From UBA6055 sp965203755 (GTDB lineage Bacteria > Chloroflexota > Anaerolineae > Aggregatilineales > Phototrophicaceae): 64,000 nucleotides of DNA. The notes below the pieces were generated by a model. The model was not told the origin of the DNA. It was given only the letters and a program-made list of their open reading frames with translations, and made no database searches. The translations under genes and the position numbers were made by a program. The DNA is taken from positions 1,240,001 to 1,304,000 of the forward strand of contig OZ241910.1 of the NCBI GenBank assembly GCA_965203755.1, given 5' to 3'. Shown piece after piece: positions 41,862 to 51,315 of the stretch. How positions within the stretch are numbered: the stretch's first letter is position 1; each line of letters begins with the position of its first letter.

Positions 41862-42727
41862 ACCGCCGAAAAAGACTGCGCCTGGTCTTCATTTATGCCA
41901 TGTGCGCCATCGTGCTGCTTTGGGTTTTGGGGCCGATTTACTGGGTGGCGGTCTCCAGCATCTCGACCCGCTCCGAGCTTTATGCCCAGCCATACAAGGT
42001 ATGGTTTCCCAGCCAGCCCACGCTGGAGCATTACGTCACGATTTTCACCACCGGCGCCGAATTCCGCGGCGGCGCTTCGCCGACTGCGGAACTGATGACG
42101 GCGGGACTGCGAAACAGCGTGATCATCAGCGTGGCTTCGGCGGCGATTGTCACTTCGCTGGCCGTCGGCGCCGGTTATGTTTTTGCCCGAATGCGGTTCA
42201 TGGGCAAGCGGATTGTCTTTTTCTTTATCATGTTTATGCTGCCGCTGCCCATTTGGGTGTCGCTGATCGCCCTGTTCTTCCTGATAACGCAGTTCGGGCT
42301 GCTGGACACGCTGCCGGGTTTGATTCTGATTTTTGTGACGCTGCTCCTGCCGCTTTCGGTATGGATGATGACCACCTTCATCCGCGACATCCCCGAAGAG
42401 ATCCAGGATGCCGCCCGCGTCGATGGCGCCGGCCGCTGGCGTCTGGTTTTCAGTATCATCCTGCCCTTGGCGCGCCCCGGCATGGTGGCTGTGTTTTTGG
42501 TGGCTTTGCTTTCGACTTGGAACAATTTCCTGATACCGCTCATTTTCACGCGGTCAGCCGATTCGCAGCCCTTGACGGTCGCATTAACCCAGTTTATCGG
42601 GCAGTATGAGGTCGCCTGGGAGGATATGTCGGCGGCGGCCGTGGTGACGATGCTGCCGCCCTTTGTGATGGCTTTGTTCTTCCAGCGGTATCTCGTGCGC
42701 GGCCTGACGATGGGCGCGGTTAGATAG
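41858..42727 (+). CDS. ABC sugar-transporter permease, MalG-type
   Basis: The 289-residue partner permease has six helices and an EAA loop, DAARVDGAGRWRLVFSIILP, near 184-203. Its N-terminus is typical of the group (ILLWVLGPIYWVAVSSIS-like). Its ATG overlaps the previous stop (ATGA). The hexosaminidase gene starts 23 bases later, which ties the importer to hexosamine-containing substrates. Confidence 0.9.
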   Translation: MNRRKRLRLVFIYAMCAIVLLWVLGPIYWVAVSSISTRSELYAQPYKVWFPSQPTLEHYVTIFTTGAEFRGGASPTAELMTAGLRNSVIISVASAAIVTSLAVGAGYVFARMRFMGKRIVFFFIMFMLPLPIWVSLIALFFLITQFGLLDTLPGLILIFVTLLLPLSVWMMTTFIRDIPEEIQDAARVDGAGRWRLVFSIILPLARPGMVAVFLVALLSTWNNFLIPLIFTRSADSQPLTVALTQFIGQYEVAWEDMSAAAVVTMLPPFVMALFFQRYLVRGLTMGAVR

Positions 42728-42750
42728 ACGCGCTTGAGAGGAGTTGGAAT

Positions 42751-44412
42751 ATGAATATCGAATCCACCGTCCAAACCATGACCACCGCCGAAAAAGTCGG
42801 GCAGATGTTTATGCTGGCTTTCGCCGGCGGGCAGATGAACGCCGCCCGTATCCTGATGGCAGAGCATCGGGTCGGCGGCGCCTATATCAGCAATGACAAT
42901 GCGCCGCACCCAAACGCAGCCATCGCGCTGACCAATGCGCTGCAATTTTTCGCCCGCAGCACCCGCTTGCGGATCCCCCTGCTGCTGGGCGCCGACCAAG
43001 AAGGAACGTGGTCGGTGATGACATCCGCCAGCGCCATGGGCCCCGGGAACATGGCCATCGGCGCCGCTTATGACCCGCAGCAGGCTTATCGCATGTACAG
43101 CGTCATCGCCAAAGAGATGACCGCGGTCGGGCTGAATACCGTCTTGGGGCCGGCCGCCGACTGCAATTCCAATCCGCGCAATTCGATTATCGGCATGCGC
43201 TCCTTTGGCGAACCGCCCGAGCTTGTCGCTGCCATGACGGCCGCCGCCGTGCGCGGCTTGCGGGACAACGGGGCGGCCGCCGCGCTCAAGCACTTTCCCG
43301 GTCATGGCGATGCCCGCATGGACAGCCACCGCGGCCTGCCGACTGTCGACCGCAGCCGCGAGGAACTCTTCCGCATTGACCTGCATCCCTTCGCTGAAGG
43401 CATCAAAGCCGGCGCCCAAATCGTGATGACCGCCCATATCATCTTTTCGGCATTGGATCCCAAACGTCCGGCAACGCTTTCGCCCGTCATTCTTGGCGAT
43501 GTCCTGCGCGGCCAGCTGGGATTTGAGGGGGTGATCGTGTCCGACAGCATGAACATGCAGGCGATAAAACGCAGCTATGACCCGACTGATGCCGTGATTC
43601 AAGGATTCAATGCCGGCGTCGATTTGATGATGCTGGCCGAAGAGCATTATGACCATGATGTCAGCCAGTATCTTGAAAATCAGCGCGCCTTGATACGCGC
43701 CGTCATTCAGGCGGTTGAGGCCGGCATCATCAGCCAGCAGCGCGTCGATGATGCGGTTGGGCGCATCCTGCGGCTGAAGCGGGAAGCCGGCTTTTCCACC
43801 GCGCCGCTGGCGGACCAAGCCGCCATAGTCGGGCAGGACAGCCACCGCGCCGTCGAACTCGATGTCGCCCGCCGCGCGGTCACTGTGCTGCGGAATCGAA
43901 ACCGCCTCGTTCCCATCCAATCCACCGCGCCGCTTTTGCTGGTCAATGCCACTCGGCGCCGCGCCTATACGGCGCTTACCCGCACCCGCGGCATTGGCCC
44001 CAATCAAGCGACGCCGGCTTTTGATGTCTTCGCCGCCGCGCTTCAGCAAGCCTGCCCCCAGCTTGAAATCATCGGCGCCGAAGATTTTACCGAAGCAAAA
44101 ATCCCCGCAAGCGGCATCATTATCGCTGTGACCGAAAATTACACCCTGCCCGGCATCGACTTCGACCAATCCACGCAGGTCAAGCTGGTGAAACATCTGC
44201 ACCGCTTGGCTGCTGACCGCCTGATTGTGATCGCGCTGCGAGACCCTTATGAACTGGCGAACTTCCCCGAGATCGCCACCTATGTTTGCAGTTACAGCTT
44301 TCGCGCCAGCGCGGCCCAAGCCGCCGCCGACATCCTGCTGGGACGCATCGCGCCGCGCGGGCATACACCCGTCACCGTCCCCGACACCGAACTGGCGGCC
44401 AAGCCAATGTAG
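42751..44412 (+). CDS. Glycoside hydrolase family 3, beta-N-acetylhexosaminidase (NagZ-like)
   Basis: The 553-residue enzyme has the GH3 N-terminal barrel with KHFPGHGD at about 180-187 followed by DSH, the His-Asp dyad characteristic of NagZ-type hexosaminidases. The nucleophile region is VIVSDSMNM near 262-270. Residues of about 380-550 form a C-terminal alpha/beta domain. There is no signal peptide, so it is cytosolic and acts on imported disaccharides such as chitobiose or GlcNAc-anhMurNAc. GAGAGGAG precedes the ATG. Position after the importer supports this assignment. Confidence 0.9.
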   Translation: MNIESTVQTMTTAEKVGQMFMLAFAGGQMNAARILMAEHRVGGAYISNDNAPHPNAAIALTNALQFFARSTRLRIPLLLGADQEGTWSVMTSASAMGPGNMAIGAAYDPQQAYRMYSVIAKEMTAVGLNTVLGPAADCNSNPRNSIIGMRSFGEPPELVAAMTAAAVRGLRDNGAAAALKHFPGHGDARMDSHRGLPTVDRSREELFRIDLHPFAEGIKAGAQIVMTAHIIFSALDPKRPATLSPVILGDVLRGQLGFEGVIVSDSMNMQAIKRSYDPTDAVIQGFNAGVDLMMLAEEHYDHDVSQYLENQRALIRAVIQAVEAGIISQQRVDDAVGRILRLKREAGFSTAPLADQAAIVGQDSHRAVELDVARRAVTVLRNRNRLVPIQSTAPLLLVNATRRRAYTALTRTRGIGPNQATPAFDVFAAALQQACPQLEIIGAEDFTEAKIPASGIIIAVTENYTLPGIDFDQSTQVKLVKHLHRLAADRLIVIALRDPYELANFPEIATYVCSYSFRASAAQAAADILLGRIAPRGHTPVTVPDTELAAKPM

Positions 44413-44466
44413 GCAAGGCGCGGCAGGTCGATTACAATAGGGCGGCCGTTTTATTTCGAGCGCCCG

Positions 44467-45513
44467 ATGACCACAGACCTTGCACCCGCGCCAGCGAAAT
44501 CCTCCCGCTTCACCCGCGCCCGCGCCCTGCTCTTTCTGGTCGCCGCGCTGGCGGCCGCGGTGATTGTCATGGCGCTGATGACCTGGTGGGTCATCGGCTC
44601 GGCGCCGCGCGCGCAAGCCGTGGCTATAGACGACAGCGTGGCTGTTTCCGAGTATGCTGCGCTGCCGGACGATGATTCGTATCCAGCGGCCCTGGCGCTG
44701 GCGGATGATGGCGCCCTGTACACCGGCAGCTACCAAACCGGCGCCGTCTGGACAATCAGCGCCGACGGCTTTGTCCGCGAACTTGAAGCCACCCGCGACC
44801 GCATCGGATCGGTGTCCGGCCTCGACATCGCGCCCGACGGCGCCTTGATCATCCTTGACCGCCTCACCGCGCTGGACGCCCAAGGCGCGGTCATTTGGCG
44901 CTATGCCGCCGGCGAGCTTAACGCTGTCGTGCGAATCCCCAACGACAAAACCGTCGGGCTGGTTTTGCCGGACGACATCGCCGTCGACCAAGCCGGCTTC
45001 ATGTATATCAGCGACCGCGACCCGCCCCGCGTCTGGCGTTATGCGTTGACGGGGCAGAACCAAGGGGTCTGGTGGCAGGCGCCCGACGGCGAATCGGCGC
45101 CGACCGGCCTCGCTTATGATGCCGCCGGCAACGCCATTCTCATTACCGACAGCCAGCAGGATGTCATTTATCGAGTATCGGCGGCTGCCGCCGATTTGAG
45201 CCAAGCGCGCCGCCAGACCGAAATCCTGTACCGCGCCGAAAGCGAACCCGGCTACGGGCTGGACGGCATCGCCGCATCGCCGGCCGGGGACGTCTATGTG
45301 GCGCTGCTGGCATGGAATCGAGTGGCGCGGCTTGACCGCGGCCGACTGGTGATGCTGGCCGGCGGCTTCCGCGGCGCCAGCGACCTGGTCTATGACGCCA
45401 GCCAAGACATCCTGTTTGTGACCAACTGGAATCAGTTCAGTTTGGGCTTTGGCACGCGCCCGCAGCTGCCCTTTGCCCTGGATGCGGTCGATTTGTCGCC
45501 CGCCGCCGATTAA
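44467..45513 (+). CDS. Membrane-anchored beta-propeller protein (SMP-30/NHL-like)
   Basis: The 348-residue protein has a cytosolic N-tail, one transmembrane helix (about 22-42) and an extracytoplasmic propeller. Repeats such as YPAALALADDGALYTGSYQTG, VSGLDIAPDGALIILD, LVLPDDIAVDQAGFMYISD and PTGLAYDAAGNAILITD show the blade pattern of gluconolactonase or NHL repeats. The Ca2+-binding acids of true gluconolactonases are not clearly conserved. Its function is unknown. It lies 54 bases after the hexosaminidase gene with a weak ribosome site, so it may or may not belong to that operon. Confidence 0.7.
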   Translation: MTTDLAPAPAKSSRFTRARALLFLVAALAAAVIVMALMTWWVIGSAPRAQAVAIDDSVAVSEYAALPDDDSYPAALALADDGALYTGSYQTGAVWTISADGFVRELEATRDRIGSVSGLDIAPDGALIILDRLTALDAQGAVIWRYAAGELNAVVRIPNDKTVGLVLPDDIAVDQAGFMYISDRDPPRVWRYALTGQNQGVWWQAPDGESAPTGLAYDAAGNAILITDSQQDVIYRVSAAAADLSQARRQTEILYRAESEPGYGLDGIAASPAGDVYVALLAWNRVARLDRGRLVMLAGGFRGASDLVYDASQDILFVTNWNQFSLGFGTRPQLPFALDAVDLSPAAD

Positions 45514-45571
45514 CAAGCCCGGCGCCGGACATACTTGCTTGCGCGGCATCAATGTGTAAGACTGTATCAGC

Positions 45572-46801
45572 ATGATGAACCAATTCTTTGACCCAAATGA
45601 CAGCCAGCCGGAACTCATTTCGCCTTACCCTCGGCGGCAGGAAACGCTGCCGGCATGGCGGCGCCTGCTTGGCTGGCTAAGCCTGCTGGGCGCGGCCGGC
45701 TTGACCGTCGCCGCCGTTCTGCTCATTGCCACCGCGCCGCCGCCATCGCCAGAGGCGAATGAAGCTGATGAAGCCGCCGCCGCCCTTGCCATCGAGACCC
45801 CAAAGCCATCCCCAAGCGATGCGCCGCCCCTCACAGCCAGCCAAAGCCCCGAACCAGCCGCCGAACTGCCGACCTTGAGCGCCGCGCAAATCGCCAAGCT
45901 GCTGGCGATGCCGCCCGCGCCGATTGATGAAAGCCGCCTGCTGGAAACCACCGGCGCCGGTTTTGACCCCTTCACCATCATTCCCCACCGCACGCGGTCG
46001 CAGATGACCAGCTATACCGTCGCCCGCGGCGACACAATGGACGCCATCGCCGAACGATTCGGACTTAGCCGCGAAACGCTTGCCTGGTGCAACGATTATC
46101 GGCTGGCGCTCGTTCTGCATCCCGGCGACCAAGTCGCGATTCCGCCTTCGGATGGCGCCTGCCACACCGTGCTGGCGACCCAAGGCAAGGATATCCGCGC
46201 CATCGCGGCGCAGTACCATGTCGATGATCCCTATGTCATTATCGACAGCGCCGCCAACGGCCTGCCCGCTATTTCGCCGGAAACGTTCTTGCCCAGCGCC
46301 ACCTTCCTGTTTATCCCCGGCGGTCAAGGTCCGATTATCACTTGGGACGCGCCGGTCGAGCAGGACGCCGCCGGCAATGTCATCGCCTTCGCCCCCGGGC
46401 AAGCCGGCAGCTGCGGCGCCGTCGCCGGCGGCGGCACATTCTGGACCAATCCGCTGCCGAACGGCGCTTTTGTCCGTGGATTCTACGCCGGCCACAGCGG
46501 CATCGACATTTCGGCGGCAACAGGTACCCCGATTTTGGCAGCAAATGGCGGTCCCGTGCTCTATGCCGGCTGGAATAGTTGGGGTTACGGCAACACCGCG
46601 GTGATTGGGCATGGCCCTTTCTCGACGCTTTATGGACACATGAGCAGCCTGGCAGTGCGCTGCGGCCATCGCGTCGCCGCCGGACAAGTCATCGGCTACG
46701 TCGGCAGCACCGGCAATTCTTCTGGGCCGCACCTGCATTTTGAAATCCGCTACCGCAACCAGCCGCAAGACCCGCGCCAAACACCAGGCATCGGCTGGTA
46801 A
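45572..46801 (+). CDS. LysM/M23-family peptidoglycan endopeptidase
   Basis: The 409-residue protein is anchored by one N-terminal helix (WLSLLGAAGLTVAAVLLIA), followed by a proline/serine linker. A LysM domain at about 146-190 binds peptidoglycan (TSYTVARGDTMDAIAERF). A second LysM-like part follows. The C-terminal M23 lysostaphin-type domain has HSGIDIS near 308, TLYGHMSSL and GPHLHFEI near 385, which together carry the zinc ligands His, Asp and His. It cuts peptide cross-links in the cell wall. The metal site is intact, so the enzyme is probably active. It is in its own small unit. Confidence 0.88.
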   Translation: MMNQFFDPNDSQPELISPYPRRQETLPAWRRLLGWLSLLGAAGLTVAAVLLIATAPPPSPEANEADEAAAALAIETPKPSPSDAPPLTASQSPEPAAELPTLSAAQIAKLLAMPPAPIDESRLLETTGAGFDPFTIIPHRTRSQMTSYTVARGDTMDAIAERFGLSRETLAWCNDYRLALVLHPGDQVAIPPSDGACHTVLATQGKDIRAIAAQYHVDDPYVIIDSAANGLPAISPETFLPSATFLFIPGGQGPIITWDAPVEQDAAGNVIAFAPGQAGSCGAVAGGGTFWTNPLPNGAFVRGFYAGHSGIDISAATGTPILAANGGPVLYAGWNSWGYGNTAVIGHGPFSTLYGHMSSLAVRCGHRVAAGQVIGYVGSTGNSSGPHLHFEIRYRNQPQDPRQTPGIGW

Positions 46802-46900
46802 AGCCAGTGAGAGGCGCCGCCAAGGGCGCGAAAACTGATCCTGCATGGTCTCACCCCCGATTTTCATATTGAAAGGACACCAAAAAACTAGCCCGCCGAT

Positions 46901-48097
46901 TCAGACAAACTCCACCAGCGGCCCGCTGTTCTGCGCCGCATGCCAGGCCAGCGCGGCCGCCATGACCGCATCATCATGCAAGCCAGAAGGGGCGCCATAG
47001 CGATGACCGCCGCCGGGCAAACGTTCCAGCGAATAGCTTGCCAGTTCGCCCAGCAGCGCTGGATCGTCCAGCAAGCCCACCAAACCGCGCTCAATCGCCA
47101 GCGCCAGCGACTCAATCAAAGGCGGTTTGCTCTTGGCAGTGGTCATAAAGCGCCGCATCGGCAGCCCTTCCCGGATGAGCGCCTCGATATTCGGCTCGCC
47201 GATGCCGTTGGACTCCGCCCAAATCACCCGCGGCCGCCAGCGTTCGACCATCGCCTGCAAACGGCCGCGCTGCAAATGCCAGCCAATCTGATTAAAGCGG
47301 TCCATAGCCACAATCCGCCGCCGAGTCGCATCCATCATCACTATGACGGTGTAATCATAATCGCGGCCCCAATCCACGCCGGCGACATACCGATGCCCAG
47401 CCTGCGGCCCTTCAGGCCGGGCATCATGCACCGCTTCGCGAATCCGACGGAAGACCTGCCCGCTTTCATCGCTGAAGCTGGCTTCATATTCGCTCCGCCA
47501 AACGCGGGCGGCCGTCATGCGGCGGATATTCTCCAACTCCTCCAGCGCAATCAACGGATTGTCAGCGGTCGAAAAACGAAAAGACCGCCATTCCGATCCT
47601 CCACCATCCCTGCCAGCGCGGTACAAATCCCAAAACCAGTTGCGGCCGCGCGGCGTGCTTAAAAAAACAGCCGCGCCGCGGTCCGTGACCAGCATCGGAC
47701 GCACCACCTCGGGCCAAACCCGCGCCTCCATAAAAGCCGCCTCATCCAAAACCGCCAAATCCAGCCCCTCGCCGCGCAGACTGTCAGGATGATGCGTGCT
47801 GCGAACCGCAATCACGCCGCGCTTCGGAATATCAATGCGCCGCTCGCCCTCGTTAATCATCACGCCAGCCACATTCCCGACGCTCGCCTTCAAATCACGC
47901 CAAACCTGGCTCGCCATCTGCCGAGTCGGCGCCAGCCACCACCCCCGCATCTTCCGCTCCATGGCGCTCTCCAGCAGCAGCGACTTGCCCAACTCCGTCT
48001 TGCCCCAGCGTCTCCCGCAAGCGACCACCTTGAACCGCACGGGGGCGTCCCTCACTTGCGCCTGCCCACGGTGGAGCACTCTGAACCTCACCGTCAT
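46901..48097 (-). CDS. Phage terminase large-subunit-like ATPase/nuclease
   Basis: The 398-residue protein has a Walker A-type CGRRWGKTELG near 25-34 and Walker B LAVLDEAAF near 113-121. The C-terminal RNase H-like nuclease has VDWGRDYDYTV near 236-246 plus acidic residues later (HDDAVMAAALAW). It would translocate or cut viral DNA during packaging. I prefer ATG 48097, where the homologous N-terminus (TVRFRVLHRGQAQ) begins. No capsid, portal or tail genes are near, so this is an orphan module, perhaps a domesticated prophage remnant. It overlaps the small-subunit-like frame by about 200 bases. Confidence 0.8.
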   Translation of the reverse strand: MTVRFRVLHRGQAQVRDAPVRFKVVACGRRWGKTELGKSLLLESAMERKMRGWWLAPTRQMASQVWRDLKASVGNVAGVMINEGERRIDIPKRGVIAVRSTHHPDSLRGEGLDLAVLDEAAFMEARVWPEVVRPMLVTDRGAAVFLSTPRGRNWFWDLYRAGRDGGGSEWRSFRFSTADNPLIALEELENIRRMTAARVWRSEYEASFSDESGQVFRRIREAVHDARPEGPQAGHRYVAGVDWGRDYDYTVIVMMDATRRRIVAMDRFNQIGWHLQRGRLQAMVERWRPRVIWAESNGIGEPNIEALIREGLPMRRFMTTAKSKPPLIESLALAIERGLVGLLDDPALLGELASYSLERLPGGGHRYGAPSGLHDDAVMAAALAWHAAQNSGPLVEFV

Positions 48098-48485
48098 AAT
48101 AGTATTCGAGTCGGATGACCTGCTCTTCATCCCCATCAAGCTGCTCATCTATCGCCTCCTCTAACTTCAACGCATGACTGATCAATGCGCTCAATGCCGA
48201 AGCCAGCTGACTCAAGGGCGCCTTGTCCAGCGTTTCAGCATCCATCCGCGCCAGAATATCTTTACCGCGCTCCAGCATCTCCACCGACAAGTCGAATTTG
48301 AGCCACCTCAGCCTTTGTTTTTGCTGCTGGCGATAAACGTCCCGCAGCTTCGCTTCGTCCCGCCGCCATTCGCGCAAAGTCCGCGCCGGGATGCCCGCCA
48401 ATTTGCTCGTCAGCATCACATCGCCTTCATGCCGGTTAAGCTGATTAAGCGCATCGATCTGCACTTCCAATCGGTGTTTCCGCAT
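47895..48485 (-). CDS. Terminase small-subunit-like protein, C-terminus out of frame
   Basis: Residues 1 to about 130 are a credible DNA-binding protein: a helix-turn-helix (GDVMLTSKLAGIPARTLREW) and a Lys/Arg/Gln-rich helical stretch ending LEEAIDEQLDGDEEQ. From about residue 131 the frame overlaps the terminase large subunit and becomes a Gly/Ala/Asp-rich string, as random +1 reading of GC-rich DNA would be. The ancestral stop codon has probably been lost. Small terminase subunits recognise the packaging site. The ATG is at 48485. Between 48486 and 48750 I see no other gene. Confidence 0.6.
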   Translation of the reverse strand: MRKHRLEVQIDALNQLNRHEGDVMLTSKLAGIPARTLREWRRDEAKLRDVYRQQQKQRLRWLKFDLSVEMLERGKDILARMDAETLDKAPLSQLASALSALISHALKLEEAIDEQLDGDEEQVIRLEYYYDGEVQSAPPWAGASEGRPRAVQGGRLRETLGQDGVGQVAAAGERHGAEDAGVVAGADSADGEPGLA

Positions 48486-48750
48486 TATCCAAAAACCTCC
48501 TTTTCAATCAGCGCCGCCAAAAGACGCGAAGACCCCCACAACTCACCCTCCGGCTTGTAACGGCAACGGCGAAACAGTCCGTCCGCGCATGGGAATCTCC
48601 GGTCACAAACCGAAACTAGCACATATTTTCTATCCACTGGCGACTGTTTGTTCACAGGTTGGCTTTTTATAACATCAGCCCAGCCGCCGCCGTCATCACC
48701 GATTCGGCGCTATAATAGCCAATACGGCGCGCATCATCGGAGACAAAGCA

Positions 48751-49398
48751 TTGAGCAGCCGCTATCCGAACAAGTATCTGATTGGCCTCACGGGAAACAT
48801 CGCCGTCGGCAAAAGCCTTGTGCGGCGGTGCTTGCATGATCTAGGCGCCGATGCGATTGATGCCGACCAAATCGCGCATCAGGCGATGAGGCCCGGCCAG
48901 CCCGCCTGGCAAGCCATTGTCAAAGCCTTTGGCGCCGCGGTTATCGGCAGTAATGGACACATCAATCGCGCCGCGCTGGGCAAAATCGTTTTTTCAGACC
49001 CAGCGGCGCTGAAGCGGCTGGAAGCCATCATCCACCCCGCCGTCCACCAAACGATTGACCGCCTGGTCCAAGATTCCAAGCGCGGCATCGTGGTCATCGA
49101 AGCCATCAAACTGCTGGAAGGCCGCCTGAAAGACGCCGTGGACGCCGTTTGGGTCGTCCATGCCGCGCCGCAAACCCAATATCGCCGTTTGATTTCGGCG
49201 CGCGGCCTGTCCCAAGCCGACGCCTGGCAGCGCATCAGCGCCCAAAACAGCCAAGCCGACAAAATCAGACAGGCGGATGTCGTCATCCAAAACAACGGCA
49301 GCGCCGCCGCCGCCTTGAAGCAGGTCGAGCATCACTGGTCGCGAATTCGCATGAACAATCGCCCCGCCGATGATCCCGCCGGCTTTCAAGCCTTTTGA
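48751..49398 (+). CDS. coaE: Dephospho-CoA kinase
   Basis: The 215-residue enzyme phosphorylates dephospho-CoA, the last step of coenzyme A synthesis. The P-loop LTGNIAVGKS spans residues 13-22, and the family motifs DADQIAHQAM and ISAQNSQADKIRQADVVIQN follow. The start is TTG 48751, preceded by GGAGA. A TATAAT at 48711-48716 is a possible -10 element. gatA follows after 29 bases. Confidence 0.9.
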   Translation: MSSRYPNKYLIGLTGNIAVGKSLVRRCLHDLGADAIDADQIAHQAMRPGQPAWQAIVKAFGAAVIGSNGHINRAALGKIVFSDPAALKRLEAIIHPAVHQTIDRLVQDSKRGIVVIEAIKLLEGRLKDAVDAVWVVHAAPQTQYRRLISARGLSQADAWQRISAQNSQADKIRQADVVIQNNGSAAAALKQVEHHWSRIRMNNRPADDPAGFQAF

Positions 49399-49414
49399 CC
49401 TTGGCTGGCTGTGC

Positions 49415-49428
49415 TATACTCATCGGCA
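49415..49428 (+). promoter_or_regulatory. -10 element directly before gatA
   Basis: TATACT at 49415-49420 ends seven bases before the gatA ATG. There is no ribosome binding site between. If it is the promoter, gatA would have a leaderless transcript. The -35 is weak. Confidence 0.35.
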
Positions 49429-50930
49429 TGACCGAACTCACCCAGCTGACCATCTCCCAAGCGCTGACCAAACTGCGCGCCGGCGACATCACCGCGCAGG
49501 AACTGACCGCCGCCCACCTTGACCGCATCGAACGGCTGGATCCAAAAATCCGCGCCTTCCTCAACGTCACGCCCCAGCTTGCGCGCCAGCAGGCCCAAGC
49601 CGCCGATGAAGCCCGCGCCGGCGGCGATGACCGCCCCTTGCTTGGCATCCCCATCGCGCTGAAAGACGTGCTGTCGACCAAAGGCATCGAAACAACCTGC
49701 GGCTCCAAGATTCTCAAAGGCTACCGCCCGCCATTCGACGCCACCGCCGTCGCCAAACTCTATCAGGCTGGCGCCGTCATGCTGGGCAAGCTCAATATGG
49801 ATGAGTTCGCCATGGGCTCATCCACCGAAAACAGCGGCTTCTTCGCCACCCGCAATCCCTGGAGCCTGGATCATGTGCCCGGCGGCAGCAGTGGCGGCAG
49901 CGCCGCCGCCGTGGCGGCCAAAATGGCGATGGCCGCGCTCGGCTCGGACACCGGCGGCAGCATCCGTCAGCCGGCCGCCTTCTGCGGCGTGACGGCTATC
50001 AAGCCCAGCTATGGGCGCGTGTCGCGCTATGGGCTCATCGCTTACGGCTCGTCCTTTGACCAAGCCGGGCCCTTCGCGCGGACGGTCGAGGACGCGGCGC
50101 GGGTGCTGGCGGTGATCGCCGGCCATGACCGGCGCGATTCAACCGCGCTGCCAGCCGCGCCGCCAGATTATGTTTCAGCATTGGGCGGCGATATCAGCCA
50201 GCTGAAAATCGGCCTGCCAAAAGAATACTTCGCCGAAGGCTTGCAGCCAGAGGTGAAGCGGGCGGCGCAGACGGCCGCGGCGAAGCTGGAAAGCATGGGC
50301 GCGGCCGTGCAGGAAACCAGCATCCGCCATGCCGAATACTGTCTGCCGGCCTATTACATCATCGCCATGGCCGAAGCCAGCGCCAACCTGGCGCGTTATG
50401 ATGGCATCCGCTTTGGCGCCCGGATCGAGGGCAAAAATCTGATCGAGACCTATAAAGCCACGCGCGGCCGCGGCTTTGGCGATGAGGTCAAACGGCGCAT
50501 CATGCTGGGGACTTATGCGCTGTCGGCTGGCTATTATGACGCCTATTATGGCAAGGCGCAGGCGGTCCGCGCCTTGATCCGCCAGGACTTCGACGCCATC
50601 TTCAAGCAGGTGGATGCCTTGATTTCGCCAGTCGCGCCCACAACCGCCTTCAAACTTGGCGAGATCATCGCCGACCCCCTGCGAATGATCTTGGCCGATG
50701 TCCTCACCATCTCGGCGAATCTGGCCGGCCTGACCGGCTTAGCCCTGCCCTGCGGCTTTGACGATAAGGGGCTGCCGATTGGCATGCAAATCCTGGCCGC
50801 GCCCGGCCGCGAAGCCACCGTGCTGAAGCTGGGACATGCCTATCAGCAGGCCACCGACTGGCATCGGCAATCGCCGGCCGCGTCGTCATCATCGGCGCCG
50901 ACGGAAAACAGCGGCGGTGTCAGAACTTGA
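49428..50930 (+). CDS. gatA: Aspartyl/glutamyl-tRNA amidotransferase subunit A
   Basis: The 500-residue amidase releases ammonia from glutamine so that GatB can convert Glu-tRNA-Gln or Asp-tRNA-Asn. The catalytic Lys of the Ser-cisSer-Lys triad is K79 (PIALKDVLSTKG). The GGSSGGSAAAV segment lies near 150 and GSDTGGSIRQPAAFCG near 174-189. The remaining scaffold is complete (RLYGLIAYGSSFDQAGPF-like, QADALISP). ATG 49428 is the family start; the preceding frame is part of the coaE end. gatB and gatC are not in this window. Confidence 0.93.
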   Translation: MTELTQLTISQALTKLRAGDITAQELTAAHLDRIERLDPKIRAFLNVTPQLARQQAQAADEARAGGDDRPLLGIPIALKDVLSTKGIETTCGSKILKGYRPPFDATAVAKLYQAGAVMLGKLNMDEFAMGSSTENSGFFATRNPWSLDHVPGGSSGGSAAAVAAKMAMAALGSDTGGSIRQPAAFCGVTAIKPSYGRVSRYGLIAYGSSFDQAGPFARTVEDAARVLAVIAGHDRRDSTALPAAPPDYVSALGGDISQLKIGLPKEYFAEGLQPEVKRAAQTAAAKLESMGAAVQETSIRHAEYCLPAYYIIAMAEASANLARYDGIRFGARIEGKNLIETYKATRGRGFGDEVKRRIMLGTYALSAGYYDAYYGKAQAVRALIRQDFDAIFKQVDALISPVAPTTAFKLGEIIADPLRMILADVLTISANLAGLTGLALPCGFDDKGLPIGMQILAAPGREATVLKLGHAYQQATDWHRQSPAASSSSAPTENSGGVRT

Positions 50931-50934
50931 TCTC

Positions 50935-51252
50935 TTAGTTTTCCGCTCTTCTGCCGTCTATCTTGCTTTCAACGCATTTAACCCGCTCGGTCAATGCGGC
51001 CAGTTGTTTAGTGAGTTGCTTGTCGGTGTCAGACAGCTTGTTAGACAGGTTATCCAGCTTGGTGTTGATTGATTGATGCGCCGTCTCGGATTTGTCCTCA
51101 ACCCGTTGGATGTCGCGCTTTAATTCGGTGCGAAGATCGTCCAGCTTGTCTGTAGTCTTGCCGATTTTGCGGTCTAATCGGAGGAAAGTGCCAAGAATCG
51201 CGATAATAATCCCTATTGTTGGTATATCAATTGCCGACATATTGATATCCAT
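50935..51252 (-). CDS. Small membrane-anchored coiled-coil protein
   Basis: The frame gives about 105 residues from ATG 51252 (GGGTGG lies six bases before); GTG 51261 and ATG 51240 are alternatives. A short hydrophobic stretch (IGIIIAILGTFL) is followed by a long coiled coil rich in Lys, Asp and Leu heptads (TDKLDDLRTELKRDIQRVED, NTKLDNLSNKLSDTDKQL). No family is recognised. Its layout is like that of the 55-residue protein at 16.5 kb. It is convergent with gatA. Confidence 0.55.
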   Translation of the reverse strand: MDINMSAIDIPTIGIIIAILGTFLRLDRKIGKTTDKLDDLRTELKRDIQRVEDKSETAHQSINTKLDNLSNKLSDTDKQLTKQLAALTERVKCVESKIDGRRAEN

Positions 51253-51315
51253 CGCATCCACCCATGATCATCATAATGGAGTTACAGAGACAAGTTCGTT
51301 TATCATAATACCACA

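Noticed and set aside
42175..45618. A 1147-codon open frame on the minus strand opposite the sugar importer and hexosaminidase
   Set aside because: It lies opposite well-supported genes in G+C-rich DNA, where such frames are common. Its translation is low-complexity and matches no fold I recognise.
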